DNA of 64,000 nucleotides from Saposhnikovia divaricata (GCA_036435485.1 CM071600.1:62741546-62805545); one strand, 5' to 3'; counted from the first letter of the stretch, positions 11,726-24,404 are shown. The notes: generated from the letters alone by a model not told the origin. Made by a program: numbers and translations.

Positions 11726-14700
11726 TCAAACATAATAGACCTTGAGATTCGATGCATGCCAAGTGCGAGGCACCTCGTTCCCTTCCAAAGTCTCCAACTT
11801 GTATGATCCTCGTCCCAGCGTGCTTTTGACCCGATATGGGCCTTCCCAATTTGGTGCCAGCTTCCCCTTTTGTCCAACTCTGGATGCTTCAATCTTTCTG
11901 AGTACTAAGTCCCCCTGACGGAAGAACCTTTCCTTCACCCTTAGGTTGTAATAGAAGGAAGCTTTCTTCTGATGCTCAGTATTCCTAGCATGGGCTTCAT
12001 CCCTTACCTCATCGATCAAGTCGAGGGCTAGTCTCATTCCTTCCTCGTTGGTGTCTGGTTCGAAGGCTTCCACTCATGGAGATGCATGCATAATTTCCAC
12101 GGGTACCACAGCTTCAGCCCCGTAAGCTAACATGAATGGAGTTGCTCCAATAGTCACCTTGCATGTGGTTCGGTATGCCCAGAGTATGGGTAGTAACTCA
12201 TCCACCTAGGTGTTTCTGGAACGTTCCACCCTTTTCCTAAGTCCATCGAGGATGATTCGATTGACAACCTCAGCTTGCCCATTGGCTTGAGGGTGGGCAA
12301 CCGAGGTAAACCGAAGCTCAATTCCATTCTCCTTACAATAATCCCTAAACTCTTTGTTGTTGAATTGTAGCCCATTGTCCGTAACCAGGATCCGCGATAT
12401 CCCATACCTACACATGACGTTCTCCCAGAAGAACTGCATAACTTGTTTGGTTGTGATTTTAGCCAAAGGTTTAGCCTCAATCCACTTCGTGAAGTAATCA
12501 ATAACTACTACCAGGAACTTTCTTTGAGCAATGGCTAAAGGAAAGGGCCCAGGTATATCCATCCCCCACATGGCAAAAGGAATAGGGGAGCTGACGAATG
12601 TCAACATCTCTGGTGGTTGCCTAACCACTGGTGTGTGTTTCTGGCACCGATCACACTTTTTCACAAACTCTTTGGCATCGGCCATCATCTCATACTAATA
12701 GAATCCGAGTCTGACTATCTTGTGAGCTAGGGCCCTGCCCCCCAAGTGTTGTCTACAAATTCCCTCATGGACCTCCTCAATAGCTGATTTGGCCTCTTCG
12801 GGCCTCAAACACTTTAGATACGGAATCACAAAAGACTTCTTGTAGAGTATCCCTTGAATCAGAGCATACCTCAATGCCCTCAAAGATAATTTTCGTGCCT
12901 CCATGGCATTAGTCGGGAGCCAACCAATCTCGAGGTGTGCTTTTATAGGATATATCCAGCATTCCCTGGCCCCGATAGGTGTAACCAACTTCGAATCAAT
13001 GGTAGGGGCTCTCAGAACTTGGAAGTAGACGCTTCCAGAATAATTCTCTATCTCGGAGGAAGCGAATTTAGATAAGGCATCAGCCTTGATGTTTTCCTCC
13101 CTCGGAATGTGCTCAATGTAGCACTCATCAATTGAGTGTTTACTGACTTCACAAGCTTTAAGTACTTGGCCATGGTCTCATCCCTTGCCTCAAATTCTCC
13201 GTTGACCTGGGCCACAACTAGCCTTGAATCTCCATAGACTTTAAGATTTTTGACTCTTAGTGCTCCTGCCAAACCAAGCCCAGCTATCAAATCTTTATAC
13301 TCTGCCTCATTGTTGGTTTTTGGAAAGTCCAACTCCAGGGCGTATTCAATCATGAATCCATCAGGACTTTGTAGGACAAGACCTGCACCACTTGTTTTTG
13401 TTTTTGATGCCCCATCAAAATAGAGCATCCAGAATTCCTTCTCTTTGATCATGGGTTCCTTGTCTTCCTTATTGCCTTCCTGAGGTATCTCCTGCCCCCC
13501 GACTTCTTGGTTGTCAATGGTGCATTCAACCACGAAGTCAGCAAGTGCCTGAGCTTTGATGGCCGTCCTTGGCTTGTACTTAATATCGAATTCTCCCAAC
13601 TCAATTGCCCACTTGATGAGCCTACCACTGGCTTTAGGGCTGTGCAAAATATTCCTCAATGGCTGTCCTGTAAGGACCTCAATCTTATGTGCTTGAAAAT
13701 AGGGTCGTAGTTTCCTAGAGGCAGTTACTAATGCTAAGGTAAACTTTTCAATAGTGGAGTAGTTCAACTCTGCTCTGTGTAAAACTTTGCTCACATTGTA
13801 TACGGGCTTCTAAACCTTGTTTTCCTCCTTTACCAGCACCGCACTCACAGCTTGACCTGAAACCGCCAAGTAAAGATAGAGGATTTCTCCCGTACTTGGT
13901 TTGGCCAATAGTGGGGCTTCGGACATATACTTCTTCACCTGCTCAAAGGCCTCTTGGCTTTCTTCTGTCCACTCGAAGTTTTTTACTTTTTTTAGTGTTT
14001 TGAAAAACGGTAAACACTTTTCCCCGGATTTGGAAACGAATCTTCCCAATGCACCAATCCTCCCTGTCAACTTCTGTACGTCCCTTATGGAACGTGGTGG
14101 TTCCATATCCAGAATAGCTTTGATCTTGTCGGGGTTAGCCTCGATTTCCCGTTTCGAGACCATAAGACCCAAGAACTTCCCTGACCCAACACCAAAAGCA
14201 CACTTGATATGGTTCAACATCATCTTATGGTGGTTCAACACTTCAAATGCCTCACGTAGGTGCTCAATGTGATCTGCCTTGTATAGGCTTTTCACCAGCA
14301 TATCATCCACATAAACCTCCATAGTCTTTCCAATGAGATGAGCAAAAATCTTGTTCACCAACCTCTGATAGGTAGCTCCTGCATTTTTCAGCCCAAAGGC
14401 CATGACTAGATAACAATAGACACCAAAATCAGTGATGAAGGATACCTTAGAAATGTTATCCTTATGCATCTTGATTTAGTTGTAGCCGCTGAAACCATCC
14501 ATGAAGCTTAACATCTCGTGCCCAGCCGTGGCATCTATCAGTGTATCAATCCTTGGCAAGGGAAAACAATCCTTTAGGCATGCATCGTTCAGATCAGTGA
14601 AGTCTATACACAGCCTCCACTTTCCATTGGCCTTTTTGACCATTACGGGATTGGCCAGCCATTCCGGGAACTGTATTTCCTCGATGAACCCTGCTTCTAG

Positions 14701-15140
14701 TAGTTTGTCAACCTCTTGTTTTATGGCTTCTTGTCTCTCGGGTGCAAAATTCCTCTTCTTTTGTTTCACTGTCTTCCGGTTTGGATCCACATTCAAGCTG
14801 TGTGTTATCAATTGGGGATTTATCCCTGGCATATCAGCTGCTGGCCATGCAAAGACATCATTATTGTCTTACAAGAAGGCAATCAACCTACTTTTCAAGG
14901 GGTCTTTCAAAGATGCCCCGATGTGAGTAACCTTCTCAGAATCTCCCAACTCCAAAGGTATGGGAACCAAGTCCTCTGATGGTTTTCCCCTATGTTCTTC
15001 ATTCTCACGGACATCCATATCCTCGATCGGGAGGACCTGCCCCCCAGTTCCATCCGACCTCAGTGTGGCCACATAACAACTCCTTGCCATCTTTTGATCT
15101 CCTTTCTATTCTCCTACTCCATTTCTGGTTGGGAACTTAA
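11726..15140 (-). pseudogene. Degenerate gag (3' part)-pro-pol of Tat element 1
   Basis: Read on the minus strand: the end of the gag-pro polyprotein (15090-14869), reverse transcriptase (14832-13810, with VYVDDMLVKS), RNase H domains (13794-13048, including YFDGASKTKTSGAGLVLQ of the second, archaeal-type RNase H that marks the Tat lineage), the integrase zinc region and core (12988-12206, with HTPVVRQ, DYFTKWIEAKPL and VAHPQANGQAEV) and the integrase C-terminus (12073-11726). At least six stops or frame changes separate these blocks. Each block aligns with the nearly open pol of element 2 at 27900-30893. Confidence 0.9.
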
Positions 15141-15142
15141 TC

Positions 15143-15920
15143 GTTATTTCGGTTCGGTTCTATTTATTTTAAAATTTCGGGTATTCGGTTTATTCGGTTC
15201 AAACCGAAATATATTTCGGATCGGTTCGGTCAATAAGAAAAGAATTTGGTTCTGAACCGAATTACCCGAATTATATATAACATATATTTATATTATATAT
15301 TTTATATATTTTATAAGTTTATTTCATCACTCTCAAGCAGTCAAGCAACACTAGGTCAAGATAATAATAATCTAAGAACAATGGCCGCTCTCAACCTCTC
15401 GACGTCGTCGCCGGTTTATGCAATTTAAATCTTCTTCTTTAAGTTGTTCTGTTGTATTACAATCTTCTAGAACCACAGACATTCAATCAAATGCCACCCC
15501 AGTCGCAGCCGCCATCGATTATACACACAAACTTTGTGTACGTATATGTTTGATTTTGAAGCCCCGTGTTACAAAATTGTGAATCAAGTGATTAGTGATA
15601 TGGATTAAGTGGTCTGACTCAGGAGGAGGAGCAACGAGGTCATGGGGGTCATCTCAATCGGTGTCGACAAGTTGGAGTGTGGGTGAGGCGGTTACAAAAA
15701 GCACCCCAGCTCAGCGAATTAAGAGTGAGATTAATTCAATTTTTTTCAATATTTCGGTTCTTTGTATCCGAACCGAACCGACCGGAATATTTCGGTTCGG
15801 TTCTTATTCGGGTCATATGATAATTTCGGTCCGGTTCGGTCCCCAAAAAAAGGATTAATTCAGTTTTTGATTATTTCGGTTCGGTTTTGGACCGAACCGA
15901 CCGAATGTTCAACCCTAAGT
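15143..15920. mobile_element. Truncated element rich in CGGTTCGGTT repeats, with possible captured coding fragment
   Basis: Flanks of repeated CGGTTCGGTT and its complement occupy 15143-15260 and about 15740-15910. The right end, CGACCGAATGTTCAACCCTAA, looks like a transposon terminus, but no matching left terminus is present, so the left side is probably truncated where it meets Tat element 1. Between the flanks, an ATG at 15381 opens a Ser/Thr-rich, transit-peptide-like segment (MAALNLSTSSPVYAI) that stops at once. A second short frame follows at about 15595-15720. I do not recognise either. Confidence 0.45.
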
Positions 15921-16075
15921 ATTTCAAAATTTTAAAAACAAAATATTGTATTGTGCCATTAATTTCCGTACATATTATTTTTAACTTGTGTTGGTATTGG
16001 TTTTATTATTCATTTTAATAATAAAATTCATATATAAATATTTTATATTCTTTTTCTTGACATTTAAAGGGTCCC

Positions 16076-16079
<4 letters not shown>

Positions 16080-16138
<59 letters not shown>
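16080..16138. repeat. (AT)n microsatellite
   Basis: An uninterrupted AT dinucleotide run of about 29 units, in AT-rich DNA just upstream of the LINE fragment. Confidence 0.97.
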
Positions 16139-16140
<2 letters not shown>

Positions 16141-16244
16141 TAAGCATCAAATTTTATATTTAGTTTAGGGTCATCAAAATAGTTGAGATAGATCTGATTT
16201 TGACTTTCAAAGATTTGTAAAATATCATAAATCTAGGGGTAATG

Positions 16245-17951
16245 TTTGCACAGCTACATTAGATAGTCTACCAGTATACTGGTTCAACTTTCTCAAAATG
16301 CCAGCAAAAGTTAAAAGCAAAGTTGACATCATAAGGAGAAACTTTCTTTGGGGTCAGGATAAAATTCGCCTCACCAACTGGAAGCATGCAACTACAAGCA
16401 AGAATAATGGAGGGCTTGACATCACAAACTTGGAGCATGGGAACCTGGCAATGCTAGGGAAAAACTGGCGGAGAATAAAAGAAAAGGAAAACAAGCCTTG
16501 GGTCAAGCTTCTTAAATCAAAGTATGGAGAGGAAACCTACACATGGCTACAGAGAATACAAAACTCTAGAAAATCAACGCTCATCTCAAACTTGCACCAC
16601 TTAAATGCCAATGAAAGCACTTCTATGCTTTTCAAGTCCAACAATTATAAATGGAAGGCAAACAAAGGCAACAGGACACGATTTTGAGAAGATATATGGC
16701 TTAGAGATGATCCTTTGAAGGAGGTGTACACGAGACAATACCGCATTACATTAAAGACTTTATCACAATCTGGGAACAAGGGAAGAACAATCCACATTAA
16801 ATCTTGACAAGACCTCTTCGACATTGTGAACAAACAGAGGCCTCAGAAATCTACAACATTCTTCACGTATATTCTCCTAGCCATCTAGAGGACAAGCTAA
16901 TCTAGAAATACAAAAATAACAAGTACAAGACATCAAATATGTACAAAGTTCTCAGCAACAATTCTAACAAAATCTCCAGATGGGTTTTCATATGGAAAAT
17001 CAAAGCTCCACCAAAGATCAGAGTATTTTTAAGGAAGTTGGTTAACAACATACTCCCAACCAGAGTTTCTTAGCAAATAGGATTCACAACTTTGAACACA
17101 CTGATCTATGTTTGTTATGCAATGCACATGTAGAGGACAGACATCACATTTTTAAGGAATGCAGCATAGCTCGAAATTGTTGGGATTACATCGATATTTG
17201 GTGGAAGATATTAGATATAGGTTCCAACTGCAGTGACTGGCTTTACAACACTTTCAATGTTGCATCGACTACTAGGTATAAAGATCATTGGCAAAATACA
17301 GTCTCTGCTACTCTTTGGACCCTCTGGCTCTACCGTAATGAGCACATTTTCAACAAATCCAGTAGTACACAAAAACAAATACAATATCTGATCATGCTAA
17401 AATCACATCTCTGGTGCACAAGTAGTGGCATCCTCCATAATAACAGTAAAGATGATTGGTTTGAGAACCCATCCAAAACAGCGAATACACAATTCAAACA
17501 TTTCATTCAGAACCTCAGAGAAAGTATGGATTATTACGGATTCACTGATGGAGCATGGAAAATAACTAATGGAGTGGTCACAGCAGGTATAGGTGGTTAT
17601 GTGGAAAATAACCAAGGCGATATTACTTTTATATTTAGTGGTCACACAAATGCTACGAATCCTCTACACGCAGAAACAGATGCTTTAATTTTTCTCTTAC
17701 AAAAATTAGTAGAAAAAAATAGTATAGACAAGAATGTTGTTATATTCACAGACTCTCATGTCTTATGGACAAATATTAGTAAACATAGAGCCGGGCTTGT
17801 TAATGATATACCATTTGTAGAAGGAGTGGACTTTGACAATTATAGGCACATTAGTATAGAATTCATGGGCAGGCACTACAATTCTGGGGCTGATTTTCTT
17901 GCTAAACATGGTACACTTAGGCCCAATGTAATATTGGGCTGGTATATCTAA
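16245..17951 (+). pseudogene. 5'-truncated L1-type LINE ORF2: RT end, zf-RVT and RNase H
   Basis: Begins within the end of the reverse transcriptase: LDSLPVYWFNFLKMP, then IRRNFLWG and GGLDITNLEHGNLAML, the classic plant LINE region after the RT palm. A broken stretch (16688-17110) follows, then the zinc-finger-like zf-RVT segment CLLCNAHVEDRHHIFKEC, and finally an RNase H domain with FTDGAWK, HAETDALIFLL and VVIFTDSH, ending at 17951. The frame is broken by several stops in 16688-17110. The 5' part of the element (ORF1, endonuclease, most of RT) is absent, the usual outcome of incomplete reverse transcription. Confidence 0.85.
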
Positions 17952-18220
17952 CTAGTAGATTGGCTCGAAACATGTACTTTTTCTTCCTACAGTGACAGTT
18001 TCACGAATACACACGGCTCAAGGTCCACTTTATCCCACCAGGTCACATCACATCCCACACCACATCTTTGAGGCCATCTCCCTACATTCTTTCCGTATTA
18101 CACCATTCCCCTATTTACTTTGTACTCCTCTAGTAGACTCCCCCAGACCTGTTCATATACTTTCTCCACTGGATATTAATTCGTGTCCTCAGGGTCTTAC
18201 TCACACTCCTATACTATATA

Positions 18221-18943
18221 ATGACACCCCAACACAACTCCACCTTTTACACAAAAATACACACTATTAGTGTTCACACAACAATGGCTTATTACACATG
18301 GCAAGCACCACTTCGGGGTCAGTACAAGGTTAACGTGCATGTTATACACACATCTCGACATTATAACGGTAACAACAATGGTGTAGGAGTCATCATTAGG
18401 GACCATAGGGGTCGCATGGTGAGAGGCTTCACAGGTACTATGAGGGGACTCTCTCCACTTGCCACCCAACTGTGGGCTCTCCATTTGGGTCTCAATCAGG
18501 CAAGGCTTGCCAACTATGAAATCGTCATGCTTGAGACTGATAATTTCAATCCCTACTTTGATATCACACGCAAGGATGGAAGAGGAGACCGGACTTGTTC
18601 ATGGATTGTAGAGCAGATTAACAAGCTCCTAGCACACAACCCGGAATGGGCAAATGTGGTAAAATACGTGGCGGATTCTACTAACCGTGCAGCTCATTAC
18701 CTGGCAGAGGTTGGCCTTAACAGCTAGGATGCAATGTACACTTTCAATGTGCCTTTTGGTCGCCTACAAGAAAAGCTAAATCTGGACATGGGTTTTGGGC
18801 CACCAATCCCACAGCTTTTGTTAGCCCCTATTCCAACTAATGCCCAGGGTCATGTCATAGGATTCAATCCAGTAGGAGAAGCCCAGGCGCAAGAGCAGGA
18901 TGCAGCTCCGGATCAGATCTCTGTCAATGGTGGTGATGCTTAG
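18221..18943 (+). pseudogene. Second RNase H-like ORF in the LINE 3' region, one in-frame stop
   Basis: A single frame interrupted only by TAG at 18725-18727. An inner ATG at 18284 fits better than the ATG at 18221. The fold signature is that of the plant RVT_3 RNase H family: WQAPLRGQYKVNVHVI, GVIIRDHRGRMVRGF, LWALHLGLNQARLA, MLETDNF and a terminal NRAAHYLA. Residues that are usually acidic are changed: the Asp of the usual VNVDG motif is His here, and the Glu of AELWAL is Gln. It should therefore be catalytically inactive. After the stop, the frame continues through a Pro-rich tail. It follows the first RNase H domain by about 270 bases. Confidence 0.6.
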
Positions 18944-19155
18944 TACCCTTTTAGTTTAGCATGCCTTTTGTTGCTTGCATGCTCGTTATCTTTGTTCATT
19001 TCTTGCTGTAGTACTCAAGTTGTCTCCCTTGCTAGAACCAACTTTAAGCTATCTATTTTGCTTCGTTGTACTCCCCCCTCTCTTGGGTCGGTTGGGCTTC
19101 TAGGTTCCCCTAGAAGTATTACGAACCTTAATGAAAATTTTAATTATAAAAAAAA
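18944..19155 (+). mobile_element. LINE 3' untranslated end and A-rich tail
   Basis: Non-coding sequence after the second RNase H ORF, finishing in AATTATAAAAAAAATGAG at about 19140-19157. The A-rich end marks the 3' terminus of the non-LTR element. I could not identify a target duplication because the 5' junction near 16245 is not sharply defined. Confidence 0.6.
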
Positions 19156-20634
19156 TGAGCACAACTTCAATTGATGGTTGCACACCCTTTTAGTATATTT
19201 GACCATAATATTCTTAATCTTCCGCTTTGCTTTAATTTGTTGTCAAATTCTATTACTTGTTTTTTTTTTTTGCTAAATCATGTGTACAAAATAAATCGTG
19301 TCTAAATAAATTATATTAAATTTTTAAATCAAAATTGATTGAAAGGCCGTATTCATTCTATTAAATTCTATAAATATATTACTCAAGTAAACTCTATATA
19401 TTATTTTAATCAAATAATTTTTTGAGTTAAATTCAAGTAAATCAAGTATATAATAAAAAATAAAAAAAATAAGTATATAAACCCGTATTACATTTTATGA
19501 GTATTTTATAGATGCCGTATATTTTTTGATTATTGAATTTTTAACTTTTAAAAAAAAAGTAAATCAAGCATATTATCTTGATGTGAGCATTTGTATTTAT
19601 AATTTTTATTTGTATAATATTTTAAAAAGTCCTACAGCTATGATTTAAAAAAAATGACAATTTCTTTGCTTGTGTTATTCTTTGTTTCACACCAATTGTG
19701 TTGCTCTTTTTTAATTTTTTTATTACTATCTTATAATATTTTACTAGAATTAATGTTCTCTATGATAATTAATATCACATTTTTATTTTTTCACTAAATG
19801 TTTCTAAAAAAATCAACTTTATTTATATTTCACATTTATAATAAGATAAGAAAAATTAAGAAAGATAATTTGCACGAATCAAATTAAATAAAAAAAATGA
19901 TTCTAATCAAGCAAATGCTTGAGTGGGAGAACAAAATGGATATTATGAGATAAAATAAAGATAATTTGATCAAACAAATAATTTAGATTGTGCAACTATC
20001 AATTTAGGAGGTGCAAATATCAACACCCTAAATCTATTGGAGATTGAAAAAAAAAAAACGTTACTGCCATATGTTTTTGACTGCGGGTGCTGTTTCTTGT
20101 TGTTTACTTTAATTTTACCACGCGTGAATCTACTGGTAATTATTCTGGGAAGATCATAGAGCAGTAAAAAGTGAAGGGAGCGTGCTGAAAGATCGGACGC
20201 CGTAGATGCGGCCACGTCATGAAATGTGGTGGTTGGGGAACATAACAGCGTTAGGTTGTTGAATTAACGGCAGCAGTAAGCAGTCATGATTAATGGTTGA
20301 CCCTGACAAACGACAATGAGTCCAGACATCTGACCGCTGTTTAATTACCGGCTTAACATTATTCAGCACATTGATTGTAGTAGGATTTACTGTCTTAATT
20401 AAAGTACTAACATATTTACTACATGTATGAGTCGTTGTGGATCTTGTTCTGCTCGGGTTCCAGTTTTGCCTTTAACGCCCGGTATCAGGTGGCCCAGCCC
20501 AAATTTGTTTTGAGGCCCTGATTTTAAATTTCACGATTTTTTCTTTCTTCCAAAAATACAATTTAGCTCATTAGTTTTCACAAAGCTTCCTGCCAGTTTG
20601 ATTTTTAAATTTGAGTGATCGCTTTAATTACTAA
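19156..20634. other. AT-rich intergenic DNA, no gene recognised
   Basis: Mostly AT-rich, with a more GC-balanced block at 20100-20350. The longest minus-strand frame there (19970-20215) starts plausibly but has no recognisable domain or supporting splice signals. I see no repeat pair or transposon terminus. Confidence 0.45.
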
Positions 20635-23123
20635 TCTATACTATTATATAAAAGCCGAAACATTGAAAGTTTGGTTAGTCGGTCGGTTGGTTGGTTGGTT
20701 GGTCGGTACGGTACCTGTTGACTTTACTTATTTACCCTTACTTAATTAGAGATCTAATAACTAATCAATTTCCTTCTTGAGTTTAAACCTATTATCTTTT
20801 CTATTTTTCAAGAACTAACTAATTTCCTAAAATACAATATCCTTTTATATTTTATCCAACTAAAATTTCTACTTTATTAATCAATTTCCTTTTTCAGGTT
20901 AGACATATTACCTTTTCTATTTTTCAATAACTAAACAATTTCTTTTTTCAAGTAAAATAGAATATCTTTCACATTTTATTTACCTAAAATATCTCTTTTT
21001 TTAAAAATAGTACGAGCAGTTTTGTTTAATAAAATAACATAATTATATTATAATTACTATTAACTAATCAATTACCTTTTTCACCCAAAATACGTTACCT
21101 TTTCTTTTTTCTCTAATTAACATCTCTCTTTTTCCAATTATATCATGAACGGTTACCTTTTTCAACCAAAACACGGTACCTTTTTCTTTTCTCTTATTAA
21201 AATCTCTTTTTTTCCAATTATATCACAGATGTTTTTATTTAATAAAATAATAATAATAATATTATAATATTAATAATTTACCGATTACCTTTTCAAGTAA
21301 AACGTATCATCTTTCTTGTTTTTTCTAATTAAACTCCCTTTTTTTCTAGAAATATCACGGGCAACATTAATTTCTCATTTTTTAAAAACTATGAGCAATT
21401 TTATTTAGTAAAATGACATAATTAAATTATAATTATATAAACTAATCAATTACCTTTTTTCACATAAATCATGTCATTTTTTTAATTTTCACGTTACCTT
21501 TCTATTTTCTCTAACTAAAATCTCTCTTTTTCCAATTATATCAAGGGAGGTCTTATTTAATAAAATAAACTAATAATATTTTAATATTAATAATTAACCG
21601 ATTATCTTTTTCAACTAAAACGTATCATCTTTTCTATATTTTTTAACTAAAATCCTTGTTTTAATAGAAATATCACGGACAATATTAATTTCTCATTTTC
21701 TAAAAATATTTCGTGCAATTTTATTTAGTAAATAAGGTAACTAAATTATAATTGCTATAAACTAATCAATTATATTTTTTACCTATAACATGTTTCCTTT
21801 TTAATTTTCTCTAACTAAATCCTTTCTTTTTCTAATCATATCACATGCATTCTATTTAATAAAAATAATAATTGTATAATTACCAATAATTCATCGATTA
21901 CCTTTTTTAACTAAAACCTATCATCTTTTCTATATTTTCTAACTAAAATCCTTCCATTTCTAGAAATATCACGGATAACATTTGTATAATTATTATCAAA
22001 TCATCTCATATAATAATGTAAGCCTCCAAAATTCATCTTTTAAAAAATTAATTTAAATAAATGAAAAAATTTATATAATATTAAAATAAAAAATAATTAT
22101 CTTTTTAATTTTTCAAGAACTAAATAATTTTCGTTTTCAGGTAAAATACAATATCTTTTATATTTTATCTAACTAAAATTTCTCCTTTATTAATCAATTT
22201 CCTTTTTCAGTTTAAACATACTACCTTTCTAATTTTCTAAAAACTATGAGCAATTTTATTTAGTAAAATAACATAATTAAATTATAATTATTATAAACTA
22301 ATCAATTAACTTTTTCACATAAATTATGTCATCTTCACGTTACCTTTCTATTTTCTCTAACTAAAATCTCTCTTTTTTCAATTATATCACGAGCGGTTCT
22401 ATTTAATAAAATAAGCTAATAACATTATAATATTATTAATTAATCAATTACCTTTTTCAGCTAAAACATATTATCTTTTCTATATTTTCTAACTAAAATC
22501 CCTCTTTTAATAGAAATATCAAGGATAATATTAATTTCTGCTTTTCTAAAAACATTATGAGCAATTGTATTTAGGAAAATAAATTAATTAAATTATAATT
22601 ACTATAAACTAATCAATTACCTTTTTCACCTAGAACATCTTACCTTTTTAATTTTCTCTAACTAAATCCTCTCTTTTTCTAATCATATCACGGACATTCT
22701 ATTTAATAAAATGAAGTAATAATTTTGTAATCTATACTATTATATAATAAGCAAACATGGGTATAATTTAGTTGTTTGGTTCAACTTGGTTCAACCATCT
22801 AAAAGAATAGTGACCGTCAGATATTTAGTAAATATATAGTAGTCGTTAGATCTAATAATAAGGAATATTCTATATTTAAATACTTCTTCTAAAGATCCAA
22901 GGTTCGAATCTCGTCAACAACAAATTTACATTAAGATTTTATATTATTAGTTCTAATCAATACATATCATTTATTAAATAACTATTATTATTACTAATAA
23001 TTTTATTAATTAATTACAAAGTTAAATTATATCCATAATAAATTATTATACTCTATTTTACTTAATCATATAATTTTAAAAGTATTTAAAAGTAACTCGT
23101 GCTTTGCACGGGCTATAAGCTAG
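20635..23123 (+). mobile_element. Non-autonomous Helitron, probably two joined copies
   Basis: Begins TCTATACTATTATATAAAAG directly after an A and ends in CTAG directly before a T, the A^T insertion site of Helitrons. A hairpin (23096-23112, stem CTCGTGC/GCACGGG, loop TTT) precedes CTAG by 7 bases. A second start, TCTATACTATTATATAATAA, lies at 22731 after an A. The locus may therefore be a complete 393-bp copy (22731-23123) next to a longer copy lacking its 3' end (20635-22730). The long part consists of diverged AT-rich repeats built round AATCAATTACCTTTTTCA. No Rep/helicase coding sequence. Confidence 0.8.
23096..23112 (+). terminator. Helitron 3' hairpin
   Basis: Stem CTCGTGC pairing with GCACGGG around TTT, seven bases before the terminal CTAG. 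In Helitrons this hairpin is the transposition terminator at the 3' end. Confidence 0.75.
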
Positions 23124-23269
23124 TACTATACAATAATGTACAGTAAAATCATCCTAAATTAATACTCAATAAATTAATAATATTTTTAAGTTAATAATTT
23201 ATTTTGGTTCTAATTTAGACCAATTCAAAAATTGACCAATTTAAATAAAATTATAATTTTAAATTAATA

Positions 23270-23538
23270 CTCCCTTCGTCTCTCGCATTTGTTTACATAT
23301 GAGTTGGGCACGGAGGTTAAGAAAAAATGTAAAGTAGTGGAGAAAAGTAAGAAAGTGAGTAAAGTGGTGGGACCAATCAATATTTTATGTAATAAATTGA
23401 GTTTAGTGGAAGAAGTAGTGGGTGTAGTTACTTTTTATATTATAAAACTTTACTATTCTGGGTAAGTTTTGGAATGTTAAGAATTGAGAGGGACATCCCA
23501 AAAAGGAAAGTGTAAAGAAATGAGAGGGACAAAAGAAG
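23270..23538. mobile_element. Stowaway-like MITE
   Basis: A 269-bp element flanked by TA at 23268-23269 and 23539-23540. The left end starts CTCCCTTCGTCTCTC and the right end, reverse-complemented, starts CTTCTTTTGTCCCTC. It resembles the element at 4410-4556, notably in the shared right-end block AAGGAAAGTGTAAAGAAATG. Confidence 0.75.
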
Positions 23539-23569
23539 TAATTCTTTTATAATCATAAAAATATATATC

Positions 23570-24065
23570 TGTTGTGGAATAAAAACTAGGTTGAAAATAT
23601 TGGGCTAGGGTTCGTGAGCTTCGTGCTTTAATGGCTGCTTCTGCGTTCGAGACTTAAACGGTCCTCACAGAATGCCTACGTATCTCTGTAAATTAGAGAA
23701 TCAAGCCAATAAAACGTAGTTCTGTGGGTGAGGGGTCAGGCCCTTTATATAGGCTGAGAAGCCTTAGAATTATGGTAGGATTTGGAGACTTGGTGGGCAA
23801 GTCTTTGAGGAATGTTCTAGATCTATTCCTTGTAGGAATCAGTTTCCATATTGAATTGGATGCCTTATTGGATAAGTTTGAAAGGGATATTATCCTTATC
23901 CAACTCTTATTTGCTGAGCTGTTTTATTACCCTTAATATTAATTACGAAATTAATATTATATTTAGGGTTTTGGGCCCAGCTGGTGGGCCCCACGTTTGG
24001 ACTATTCTCGGCCTAATTAATGCCACATTAAATGTGTCTTTAGGGCTTATTTTCAGCCCATATCA
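23570..24065 (-). repeat. 3' LTR of Tat element 2
   Basis: 496 bp, TGATATGG...CCACAACA on the minus strand. Reading by eye I found one difference from the other LTR: GGGCT here against GCGGCT there, near the outer end. Confidence 0.95.
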
Positions 24066-24080
24066 TTTGCCCCCCAACTT
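24066..24080 (-). promoter_or_regulatory. Polypurine tract of Tat element 2
   Basis: Minus-strand purine-rich run AAGTTGGGGGGCAAA directly abutting the 3' LTR. This is where plus-strand DNA synthesis is primed in LTR elements. The same sequence occurs at the matching place in element 1 (8114-8126). Confidence 0.85.
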
Positions 24081-24404
24081 CTTAGGAAAACTGATCAGGT
24101 TTTCGTAGAAGTTATATTTGCCTTAATCGAGACTCGGGGTCGTTTTTATCCCTTACCTGGGACTTCTTAATTTTCCTACCCTTATATGGGAGTTTTGGTT
24201 TACACTAGTGTTTCACGAGTATCGTCTTGATTGTAAAGTGTGGAGCGACCTACACATTTACGACGATTTGCCTTATTCGAGGCTTTAATTTGTGCTTGCT
24301 TTTAGCAATTTCGGCACCTTCATAGAGTTTTTATGCATTATTAGCATAAATTATTGCTCAACTTGTCAAGAAAATATTTCTATAATTTTCCCGTATTTTT
24401 CTGT

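Larger units (their letters stand above)
7615..15140 (-). mobile_element. Ty3/gypsy Tat-lineage retrotransposon 1, 5'-truncated and degenerate
   Basis: Order on the minus strand: a gag remnant and broken pol (15140-11726), an antisense gene on the plus strand (9487-11358), a tandem array (8406-9145), PPT and 3' LTR (8113-7615). The layout matches the complete copy at 23570-34192 piece by piece. Similarity to that copy stops near 15140 inside gag, so most of gag, the PBS and the 5' LTR are missing. Many stops in pol and in the antisense gene show that this is an old copy. Confidence 0.9.

Noticed and set aside
15140..16240. Continuation of Tat element 1 (remaining gag and 5' LTR) beyond the CGGTTCGG element.
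   Set aside because: No sequence resembling the gag N-terminus or LTR of element 2 was found there; the element is truncated.
19970..20215. An 81-codon minus-strand frame beginning with Ala/Ser-rich sequence.
   Set aside because: No domain, no splice support and low-complexity C-terminus; could be chance.
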